Source of the DNA: Solanum dulcamara
Lineage: Eukaryota > Streptophyta > Magnoliopsida > Solanales > Solanaceae
Reading direction: 5' to 3'
Assembly: GCF_947179165.1 (NCBI RefSeq)
Contig: NC_077244.1
Span: 66,386,144-66,450,143, forward strand
DNA: 64,000 nt
Shown here: positions 32,601-44,600 of the stretch, one piece after another
Layout: each line of letters begins with the position of its first letter
How positions within the stretch are numbered: position 1 is the stretch's first letter
The notes under the pieces: generated by a model
Told to the model about the DNA's origin: nothing
What the model saw: only the letters and a program-made list of their open reading frames with translations
Databases searched by the model: none
Made by a program: the position numbers and the translations under genes

Positions 32601-35600
32601 TTCCCAGTTAGCAGTCACCAAGTAAAAACAATATTAAGTATCCATTTGGCAAACATGGTATAAAGAGTGGCACATAACATCTAAGAACCCTACCATGATA
32701 CATAAACAATGCACAAAAAATCCATTAACTTGGGCAGTTTTCCATTTGACAACCAATTAGGTGAGTTACTTAAAAGAGATTGCAAATATATTAACCACAT
32801 TTACATCCAAAACAGGAATCATTAAACAAAATAAATGACAAACTAGCAACTTACCTGAACATCCCATACTGGGTAATTGTGGCCTTTGTAGCAAACAAGA
32901 TTAGCATTTAACCTTGTGCTCCATAAGCGAACTGCAATAGAAATAATTAGCCAAAAAGGTCACATGGTTAGTGAGTGAGCATATAGAACTGCAGCAATTA
33001 TCATAATCCAAATGATAAGAACTAATGTAAAGCTAATAGCAATCAAAGTCATATGATATCATACTTGTTGAATCTGATGATGAAGACAGAAGAAAATCCC
33101 CATATGGACTAAAGGATGCAGAATAAACAGGCCCTGAATGGCCCTGAAGTAATGTATAACATCTTCTTCCACCACTTGAGCCAAGCACATGCTCACGTGA
33201 AGGTGAATCGGTTCCCCCCTGCAAAAAAGCTGGTTCTAGCACTGTTCATCAACCATTCTTTTTTCTCTTCCGCGCGTTTTTTTTTGTGTGAGAGAGAGAG
33301 GGGGACACACATTAACAATGACATGCTTCGCAAGATGTTGATTGTTTACAGCAATACTCTAAGACATCAGACTGTCTATGCCTACCCTGGCCTGAAATTA
33401 GTAGCCTTCTTTTGCTTCTAGCGAGTCAAACAAACTGATCCCTGGTTAAGACTTTTCACATATTTTTATAGATATGAATGAAAAACGGAGAAATTTGTAA
33501 CTTCCCTAAAGTTTCTATAACAAGAACAACAACTACACCCTCGAAGCAATAACCTTTCATTTAGTTTCAAAATATGTAGATATTATTTTTGAAGGAAAAA
33601 TTATTCAAAATTAGTTGCTTCAATAATTGCTCAAATTCATCCTCAATAAGCAATTAGTATGGAGATGGTAGCTTTTTTAAAAAAGAATTGATAACCAAGA
33701 AATCACCGAGGGCTAGCCTATGCACAGTCCGAAACTCGGTGGATATTGGAATCGCCCCTCACATTTTTTTTTGGAAACTGGTAACCTTAGTCTATATATC
33801 CACAAGTGTACTACAACAGAAGTGTAGTTCCCCTTCAAAAGTGTTACAACTTACAAAGAAATACAGCATTAATCTAAACTACTGCCTATAAACAATCTAG
33901 CACATCAAAGATGTCTTCTGTCCTAGTTAATATATCTTGTTTACACCAAAAATAAAAAAGAGCTAAGCAATTCATTTTGATCTTCTGTAAGCTGGTTCTG
34001 CACATTCTCAAAACTCCTTCTGTTTTCTCTTTCCAAATTGTCCACCTTTCACATTCTCTACTTAAAAACCATGTTTTTTGAAGTGGTTGGGTTCAAACTC
34101 ATGACGTGCCTCTAACTTGAACATTACATGATGTGCTCTTACCAATAGACCCAATCCCTGGGGCTGGAAGATAATAGTTTCTTATTTTAGTGGAGATCAT
34201 TTTAAGAATCAATCTTGACCGCTGATATGTCTTAGAGAATAACATATCAGCTGACTCCAAAGGCGTGTGTAGGGAACTATGAGATATTTGTCTTATTTCC
34301 TTTCTGCAAGGTAGAATATGACCTATCAAATCCAGCATCTCAAGACTCAAGAGTAGTTTGCTTTAAACATAATTGTTATGCTACAATGGTGAAAGATAAA
34401 ATTTCACATGAAAAATAAAGGACATTAATCTTGGATTTTGAAACAAAATATGCCGGGTTTACTATATTACTAGATTTTACCGAAGGATTGTAGTGAGAGA
34501 TCACAAAAAAAAAATACAGCTTTGCATTTAGGACAAGAAAAAGGTGGAATCAAATTCTTATAGCAAAACTATCCTCGACCTAATATATCACATGCAACAT
34601 TATGAATGTTATTGACAATGCAAGAGAATAAACAGCTTAGCACAAGTTCAACTATATAAAAGGCTATAATAAGAAGTCAAAAATTAATAAGAAATAAAAA
34701 ATAATCAATAAAGAACACAAAATATAGCACCATATGGAAATTTTTCCAAGTCACATGCACATCTTGTATCTTATTCGACAGAATTATCACATAATAGAGG
34801 ATTATGATCGGCCCTGAGCCACAGTGGATATGCAGGCCTTTTTAGAAAACTCTAAGTGTTGTAGCCTCATGTTACATTTGAATTCAAAACCTTTGCCTTT
34901 TCCCTAGGAGTATCTTAGCCCTAGCATACACGATGAGCCTCATAACAAGATATGTAACACAATTCTCAATTATTGATCACTTCAACATTATAGGAGGGGT
35001 TCAAAACTTATCAAGAGATAGAAAACGAGTATGTAGACTTAGGGAATAGCTTTTCATGCCTTGATTCTTTTTGGTGAACTTGTGAAGTTCTTATAGGCCT
35101 GTCTAACTCGAGAAAATTTTAAGAAGAGAGAATTCCAGTTGAGCACCAGATGTTACTTATGCTGTGCAGAGTCAGAGTCAAACAGCCACTTGTTCTTACA
35201 TTGTGGTGTAACTGCTCAATTGTAGCAACTCTTCCCAAGTATAGTTGGACTGGAATGGACAACGCCAAGAACTACAGCTGATTTACTAAGATGCTGGCAC
35301 AATCAGGGAGATAACGTCAGGCAAAAGAAGTAGTGGAATCTCATTCCAGCTTGTAATTGGTGGACAGCTTGGAAGGAAAGGAATGCTAGATGTTTTGGAG
35401 GCAGCAATAGCCCCGTTCAAATGATAGAGATGAACTGTTTTGTGTTGTTTATGTTTTTGGTGCAAAGAGAATTATGTAAATGATGTAGAATCCGATATCA
35501 GACATGATAGATTCCTTGTGATAAGTGAAAGGATTTCCAATTTTGGAAGCTGCACATGGTTACCAGCACAACCTTTGTACCAAGTTTTTCTAATACAAAT

Positions 35601-38600
35601 GTTACTTTCTCAAAAAAAAAAAGAACGATAGGATAATGTTTGTTAGAATCATATTCTGATATAGATTATTTTTGGTATACTGCTTGTATACAGGAGATTT
35701 TTTGATTAAAATTATTTACCTTATTGAAAAATGGAAGGAGTTCAAGAAAGACTTCTGTTAGAATAGGAATAAGTGTACACAATCCTATTTAGAATAGGAA
35801 TAGAAATAGGAATAGTTTATAGTGTCCTACACTCCTACTTGGAAAAGGATTGTTTTATAGTGTCTATAAATAGGGTTTTTGTGTAATATTGTTCTTACAC
35901 AATTCAATAATATTTTTCTCCTATATTTCTCACATGGTATCAGAGCATTGGTGAGAAACTTACAAGAAAGAAAACCCCGTCAGTTTCCGACGCGTGTGGC
36001 AGTTTCCGACGACATTTTTGGTTTTTTTTCAGTGAGGTCGTCTCTGCATCCCGAGGATGACCATATATTTATATTTTGATTCCGACCAGATTCCAGATTC
36101 CTATATATTTTCCAAATTCTAAATTTCTATATATTTTCTTTTTGTTTTCATAATGTCTTTCGGGAACAATTTTTAGCTCCAAAAATATAGGAAGTTCAAG
36201 CCCTATGATTACTCCGGAACCATTAATGGAAAGCTCAAACTATTTAGCTTGGGCTTCCTCGGTTGAGCTATGGTGTAAGGGTCAAGGTGTCCAAGATGAC
36301 TTAACCAATAATGTTTATGTGGTAGATGAAAAGACAAAGGCTAGTGAGGAAGATGCAAAAGCCAAAGCACAATGGGTGAAGGTTGATGCTCAACTATGTA
36401 GTCTCTCATGATGATCTATTGATTCCAAGTTGATGCCCTTGTTTCGCCCATCCTAGACATGTTATTCAGTTTGGGGAAAGGCTCGTGCTTTATACACTAA
36501 TGACATATCTCGATTTTATGATGTGACATCTCGAATGACCAACTTAAAAGAAACAAAATTCCAATATGTCTACTTACTTGGGATAGGTACAAGCAGTCAT
36601 GGCGGAATTTGAAACGTTGATGTCAGTTACTACAAATGTGGAAAACCAACAAGAGCACAGGTAGACGTTGTTTCTAGCTCTTACACTTGTTGGTCTTCCT
36701 ACTGACCATGATTCAATGCATGATCAGATTTTAGCTAGTCCTGTAGTTCCTATAATTGATGAATTATTCTCTTGTCTACTTCGTCTTGCCACGCCTCCCA
36801 GTCACAAAGTAACCTTATTACCCACCATTGACTCCTCTGTTCTTGCATCTCAAACCATAGAAAAACGAATATATCAATCTATGGAGAATCGACGAGAAAG
36901 AGGGCATTTTGGAAAACCTCGATCCAAGTGTAGTCATTGTCATAAACTTGGGCACACTCATGACATCTGTTATATTTTGCATGGTCCACCACCCAGTTAT
37001 GATCCTATTGCTCTAAAGGAATATAATGAGTTCCTTCGAAATCGTACAAGTTAGCAGAATCTCCACAAGTAGTATCGGTGGCTCAGCCTAATCACTCATC
37101 CAATAATGCTCATATTGCTCATACAAAATATAATGAGTTCCTCCGGTATCGAGCAAGTAAGCAAACGTCACCACAAGTAGCTTCGGTTGCACAACCTAAT
37201 GTTTCCGTTGAGGGTAATCTTTTGCTTGTGTTTCACAATCTGGTACTCTTAGATATGGGTCATGGACGCAGGCACTTTTGATCATATCTCTGGAAATAAA
37301 TCACTTTTGTCTGATACTGTTTATTCACAATCTCTTCCAGCTATTACTTTAGCTAATGGGATCCAAACAAAACCAAAAGGGGTTGGCAAAGCCAAACGCT
37401 TATCTTCTGTCACTCTAGACTCTGTTCTTTATGTCCCTGACTTTCCTTTTAATCGTTAGTCATTTGACGCGTGCCTTACATTGTGGCATATTCTTTTTTG
37501 ATGATTTTTTTCTCATGCGGGACAGACGATTGGCACAGGACATGAATCACAAGGCCTTTACAATCTTGCCTCTTCAAATTCCTTCACAACATGCTCCGTT
37601 ACAGATCCTCCAGACCTAATTCACAAACATTTGGGACATCTGAGTCTATCCATCCAAACTGCTGAAATTCCTGTGCTGAACTTTTCAAACCAGGCTCGAG
37701 GAGACTGTTTCAGACCATAGAGTGACCTACGCAATCGACATACAAGGGTACTAGACTCCCCTGAGCAACAAAACCAGGTGGTTGTTCCATATAGACTTTC
37801 TCCTCAATATCACCATGCAAAAAAGCATTCTTAATGTCCAACTGATGAAGAGGCCAATGACGGACGACAACCATAGATAGAAAAAGACGGACATATGTTA
37901 TTTTAGCATCAGAAGAGAAAGTGTCAATATAATCTAGCCCAAATATCTGAATATACCCTTTGAAAACAAGGCGAGCCTTCAGTCAATCTACCTAACCGTC
38001 TTGACCAATTTTGACCGCATAAACCCAACAACAACCAACAGTTAATTTACCTACAGGAAGGGAAATAAGCTCCCAAGTACCATTCGTATGTAAAACAGAC
38101 ATCTCATCAATCATAGCCTACCTCTATCCAAAATGCGATAGTGCTTCACTTGTAGTCTTAGGAATGGAAATAGAGGACAAAAATGATACAAAGGCATAAT
38201 GTGGTGAGGATAGACGATGATAACTCAAGAAAGTATAATATGGGTTGGCATTTTGGCATTTTGAGTGGATCGTATACCTTTTTGAAGTGCAATCGATTGG
38301 CCAGGAGAAGGCAAGTCTGCATTAGGAGCAGGGTTCGGCACATTACTCGTAGATTGGCATGACTCGTTGGGGAGATGATCACTTTGTCTTTTATCGACAT
38401 TCTGAACCAAATCTGTGTATTTATTTAGTTGTTTACATAGATAATATCGTTATCACCGGTAATGATCAAGATGGTATCACTAATTTGAAACAACATTTTT
38501 TTAGCATTTCCAGACTAAAGACCTCGGCAGATTGAAGTATTTTCTAGGTATTGAGGTTGCTCAGTCTAGATCAGGTATTGTTATTTCTCAACGCAAGGAT

Positions 38601-41600
38601 GCCTTAGACATTCTTTAGGAGACAGGAATGACCGGATGTAGACCTATTGACACTCCTATGGATCCGAATGTTAAACTCTTTCCAGGACAGGGGGAGCCAC
38701 TCAGTAATCCTGGAAGGTATAGACGGCTGGTTGGAAAGTTGAATTATCTCACAATGACTAGACCTGACATCTCTTTTTCTGTGAGTGTTGTAAGTCAGTT
38801 TATGACTTCTCCTTGTGATAGTTATTGGGATGCAGTTATTCGTATTTTGCAATATATAAAGTCAGCTCCCAATAAAGGACTACTCTTCGAGGATCACGAC
38901 CATGAGCATATCACCGGATATAAAAATGCTGATTGGGCAGGATCACCCTCTGATAGACGTTCTACATCCGGATATTGTGTTTTAGTAGAGGTAATTTGGT
39001 GTCATGGAAAAGTAAGAAACAGAGTGTGGTTGCTCGATCTAGTGTGGAGTAGAATATCGAGCAATGGTTGTAGCAACTTGTGAGCTAGTTTGGATCAAAC
39101 AGTTGTTGAGAGAACTAAAATTTGGAGAAACCGGTCATATGCAACTTGTGTGTGATGATCAAGCGGCCCCTCATATCACATTAAATCCAGTATTACATGA
39201 GAGGACTAAGCACATTGAGATTGATTGTCACTTTGTCAGAGAAAAGATACTCTCAGGAGATATTGTTACAAAGTTTGTGAAGTCAAGTGATCAACTTGCA
39301 GATATCTTCACTAAGTCCCTCACCGGTCCTCGTATTAATTATATTTGTAACAAGCTAGGTAGATATGATTTGTATGCACCAGCTTGAGGGGGAGTGTTAG
39401 AATAGGAATAGGTGTACACAATCCTAATTAGAATAGGAATAGAAATAGGAATGGTTTTTGTGTAATATTGTTTTTACACAATTGAATAATATTTCTCCTA
39501 TATTTCTCACAACTTCCATCAGAAATGTAAAGCTGCATCTATATGTTCAGTCAAGAAACCTTCATACCTACTCATGTTTCTGCTATGCAAATCTCTGATG
39601 TAACTAACTTCACAACCCTAGTGCAGTCTCTCAGTGAAATATAATTTTATCTACTTATCAATGAAATAAAAGCAGCAAAAAAAAAACTTTCTGCTGTCTG
39701 TTTGGCGAGATAAACAGTAACTAGCAGTAGTATAACTAGGGACCTGTTCAACCTCTATCAACTAATATACATCTTGAAACATGAAATAGCAATACATTGA
39801 AAAGGAATTGAGGACCATCATATTGGACTTACATGGACCAGTTTCTTGCCCAAGCTTTGCCATGTCCCAGACCTGTAAAATGGGGACTTAGATAAGAAGA
39901 TGATCAAGGATCAACAGATACTTTAATTTGTGACAACAAAATTTCAACGTTATTCAGAAGCTACAAACACCTTCAGAGATGAGTCTGAGAATCCACCAGC
40001 CACTAGTGATCCATCATGTGATATTGATGCACAGTTTAGTCTATAGACATTTACAGATGAACTCACTAAGATTAGGACATATTCCTGGAAACAAATTCTA
40101 CACTTACAAGATTCAAGATCATGAAAACTTACCCATTATGTGTATTAACAAATGTATAGAAGCTGACAGAGGGCAATGATGCATTACTCAACTGTACACG
40201 GTTCCTCAAATCTTCCAGAATTGAAAGTTCTACCTCTGCAGGTCTGTGACAAATATTTTCTTTCAGTTAAGATGATCCACGATCCAAGAAATATGAAAGA
40301 GCATATGTCTAAGATCAATACCATCACAAATTTACCAACTTCAAATCAAGGACAAGTCTAAGTGAAAGCTTTAATCAGAGTAGGATTTTTGGAAGGAAAA
40401 AAAAAGGAGGAACCAAGAGCAAAAGATCTTGTAATATATATTTCATTTCATGAAACATGCTCCCCCCACAAACACACACACAGAGATATGAAAAATAATG
40501 TAGTTGGTACAATTGTACAAGAAAACATCTACTTATCTGCCCCCTGGCATCCATGTTTTTCATGTTATATGAAGAGTATATGAATGCATATAAGGAAATA
40601 TACTATGAGTATGACTTGATTAAAGATATTTTAATTATCAAAACAAATATACTCCCCCCGTTTCAACTTGAGTGACCTGTTTTGACTTGGCACGGAGTTT
40701 AAGAAAGTAAAGAAGATTTTTAAATCTTCTTGTGGTCTAAAATCAAAGATCTGTCTAATGAACCAAAATGCCCTTCATTCTTGTGGTCTTAAACATGCCA
40801 CGTGGAAAGTTGAAATTTAAAAGTTGCTAAAAAAGGAAAGGTTCATTCTTTTTTAAGCGGACTAAATAGGAAAGTAGGTCAAACAAATTGAAACGGGAAG
40901 GAGTACTATGACACACCACAGAAAGGATTGCAGCTCAATCATATTTTCCTCATCCTTCATAATATTCCTTTTTGATTCAACTCCTTAGTATAGCAGTTTC
41001 ACTTAATGTTTCCTAATGGATCATGATGACCGTATTTCAAATAAAATTATGATCTCCAACAAGAGTATATTTTCCAAGTATGGAAAGGGATGTGATAGGA
41101 GAGAAAAAACACAATAGGGCTCTCTCTTTTTCTTTTGGTAAGTAAGATAATAGGATTGAGGAATACATAGCAGGTAAAGCAAGTTCTGGTTTGACACGTG
41201 GTGCAGTTGTCACCGTGCTGCTCTCTGTACGAGAAGATTTCCCTGTTGCAACCCCAACTTTGTCCTTCTTTACTTTTTTAAGAGGTGCACCTTGTTTACC
41301 ACCTTCAACTGATTTCTTCTGGGGAAAAAAGGTAAAATAAAAACAATAAATGTGGAAGGATGTCACTTTTTCAACAAAAGTAAATGTGGAAGGATGTACA
41401 CCAAATAAAATTTACACCACTAGTGAAATAGAAAGATAAGATAATAATTTAAGTGGGAAATACTTATGAATATGATCAAGTGGGAAATGAACTGAAAGAA
41501 ATTCAACACCTTGTTTTCTTCCACTTCTCCTTCCTTAAGATCTCCGTCAAACTTTTCCGAGTCTGGAACCGAACCTCCTGTCTTCTCTAACCGTTCTTCT

Positions 41601-44600
41601 AAAGAATCTTCAAGCATCTGCAAATTAAATACTTAACACATCTCCTGCGAATAAAATTTTAAACACAGAGGACCTACATTACACAGACTTTTCTAAAAAT
41701 CGGGGAATATGATGTGTCGGGGGTGTCAGACTCGTTAAATTCTGTCTAGGATATGTGGATACAAATAGAATATCAAACAAAGGTAAAGGGGATTCTTAAT
41801 ATAAATGTAAGTAATCATTTCACCTCAGTTTTTTATTCATTAATATGCTTTGTTATTTGTATTGGTCCACTACATACACACACAAATAGAATGTAAAATT
41901 GGCCTGTTCCACCACGAAAGGTAGGTCATATTACAACTATGATCTCATTAGGTTTGCTACAATATTTTTGTAGTATTAAATATTCAGCCCATTTAATATT
42001 TGAACTAAATGTTATGCGAAAAATACCCATCTTATAGGAAGCAAAAGCTACTCTGCTCTCTCCCACTCTCTAAAGTGAAGAGGAAAATAATGAACGAAAG
42101 AGTTTTGGAAAACCCACGCATTACTCTCTCCCCCACTCTCAGTAACAAAACAAAAAGAAGGAAAGAGGATGAAGACTAAGGAGAAAGAAGGGGCAAATCC
42201 ATCACGACTTTCTTTATCTTTTGGCTCTCATCTCTCTGACCTTTTCATTCGCCATGTGAAAGTCAAATAATCCATCTTTTTTTAACTTGAAAATGGTAGT
42301 GTTTCGGCCAACTTGTGTGCACCTTGAATATTCCATTAGGTACTTGCTCTCTCCCACCAACATAGGTACTGGATAAATCTCGTACCAAGCTTGGACAGAT
42401 GGGAAGAAATCACCTAGTATTTTTTCTCGTCTCCAAGGTTTGCACCCACTTAATTACCCATCTTATTTGACCAGATCCAACATGAACTCCACCCACATTG
42501 AGGAAATGTGATGTCGACATAGCCATTTGGCCAAAATGCTTAGTCCAAGTAACATAGCAGACATGCTAACACATTTAAGCTAACCCTTTTCAAGAGCATA
42601 ACCCAAGCAATCCTTAAAATTTATAAAACATGAACCTAGAATGGCTAAAACTAGTTGATAGTGATATACTCTCCTTAGATAATATTAATTATACGCGAAG
42701 GAGTAAGCTTATCACTTGTCTATAACTTGCAGCTCCACATTCTTCATTTTCTTCTTTTTTTTTTCCTTTTAATATGGGTTGTTCATTCAACGAGCGTGAA
42801 TCTGTATCTACTACCTTCCACCAGCATATACACAGTAAGCCTGCCGACCAAGACTTAGGTAGACGAGAAAAAAACACCTAGCGTCTTTGTTTCTACAGGA
42901 ACTTGAACCCTGATCTCCCCCATAACTTTTACCCACTTCATTGTACGCTTCACCATACCCATAGCTATAAAACATAGAACAAGAGAGTGTTTTATAATAG
43001 TGGTGAACTAGACCCAGACCCAATACAAATGATCTCTAATTATTTTTATCAATTTCTTGGCCCTTCTCCTTTCTTTTTTTTTTAAAACTGGTAATGTTGT
43101 ATAGGGCCTTTTTCTTTTTCCTAAAACACATCTTAATAGAAGAATTTTAGATCATTAACACATGTGATCTTATCCTCAATACTTTGAAAAACATAGTTCA
43201 AAGGTTTTGCGATCCAAAGCATTTTGTTACTCTACCACTCATTACCCCTCTTTCTCAACAACTCAATGCACCCAACCTCCACTACGTTCTGGTAAAGGAA
43301 TCAGCTATATTGTTTCTTGTTTTTTTTTTGGGTATTCGTTCTTCCATACATTAGCATGGGAAGACTTCCAGCTTGCCAATTTAATTGTTTCATGGTCGGT
43401 TAGCCAACAAACAAGAATATTCATCAAATAGCTTAAAGTATTGACAGGTAAATAGTCAAAAGCTGATATTTACAACACAATCCAATCCAAAAACATAAAG
43501 ATTAAAATTATTGGTAATGACTGTTTGCGTACCCCCCAATGAACTTCTCTCTGATTTATGAGACTAGCATCATGGCCACTTGCAACAAGAGTTACAACTT
43601 CCGCATCATCAGATATAGAGCCAGGCTGCCCAGGAGAAACTGTCATTTGATACAAATTAGCTTCATATTGTACTTAATTTAATAAATACATAACTCTAAA
43701 ATTACACCATATGGTTATATAATGATTAAGGGGCAAGGCACAGGGGGATCATGGGCCACTTAACTATTCATAGGGTTGCATTTAGGACAATTTTTAACTG
43801 AACATTGCCAGACTACCTGGAAAAGAGCGTGTCTTTGGTCCTTGCACCAAACATACCACTAAGTTAATTGAGTATATCATCCGCATCTTGTGACTATGGC
43901 ATTGCTTGGCACAAGCAAAAATGGAGTCCAAATGCAAGAGATAAAGAGGAAAAGAACTCGAGGCTTATAAATAAAATCTAGAATACCCTCTGCATCTACT
44001 CACTCTAATTACTGTTCTTCATTCCAATAAATCTTTGACCTTAATTTTAGCAACCTCCCTTTGTCAGAACCCAATAGAGGCACATAGTCACTACAGCTAG
44101 TTAAACCACCACTTGTTGCACCTCCTATGTGACCATGTTCTCCCGCAACATCATGACAATTCAGCAACAAAAACAGCCACATTTGCAATACCTTATCAAA
44201 GACTTCTATTCTCATTTCTTTTTCTCCCTGTAACTTGACAAATTCTAGCTACTAAGGAAAAAGTATTGGAATTTCTTCGAGTTAGTAACAAGCCTTGAAC
44301 CAAGAAACAAAAGCTAGAGGCAAATCATGGGAAAAAAGAGTAAGATGAGCACATATGGAAGAATCAAGAGGAAGTAATCATGGTAAAATTCACCACTATT
44401 TGTAATAAACATGACAGTTTCCCTCTTGTCAAGTGTTGTGGCTCTAGAGGGTAAAGATGGTTAATAATCATGAAGGGACAAAACAAACAATGATCTGACA
44501 GAAAGAAGTTGATTTTTTTTTTGATGACCAGACAGAAAGAAGTTGATTTTGAATTGGTATGCTTTCCCTTTTCCAGTCTTTCTTCAGTGGATGCAATGAT

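Larger units (their letters stand above)
35751..39516 (+). mobile_element. Degenerate Ty1/Copia element in TAF5 intron 12
   Basis: LTRs at 35756-35934 and 39395-39511 share TGTTAGAATAGGAATA and CTATATTTCTCACA ends. Perfect target duplications ACTTC lie at 35751-35755 and 39512-39516. The primer site TGGTATCAGAGC (initiator tRNA-Met) follows the 5' LTR and the purine tract GAGGGGGAG precedes the 3' LTR. Internal order: gag (36205-37050) with zinc knuckle [14 protein letters not shown], worn protease ([11 protein letters not shown], 37262), pre-integrase (HLGHLSLS, ~37630), then an inverted piece (37660-38405), reverse transcriptase end ([10 protein letters not shown], ~38440) and RNase H ([19 protein letters not shown]). 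The integrase core is missing. It has the opposite orientation to TAF5. Confidence 0.92.

Noticed and set aside
33116..33421. 101-codon plus-strand frame
   Set aside because: It is antisense to TAF5 exon 13 and runs into intron sequence.
37690..38405. Separate minus-strand Copia insertion inside the first Copia element
   Set aside because: No LTRs or target duplications surround it, and its content is exactly the part missing from the host element, so an inversion explains it better.
42811..43023. 70-codon minus-strand frame as a gene
   Set aside because: It overlaps a SINE-like tRNA-related repeat and has no supporting splice or protein features.
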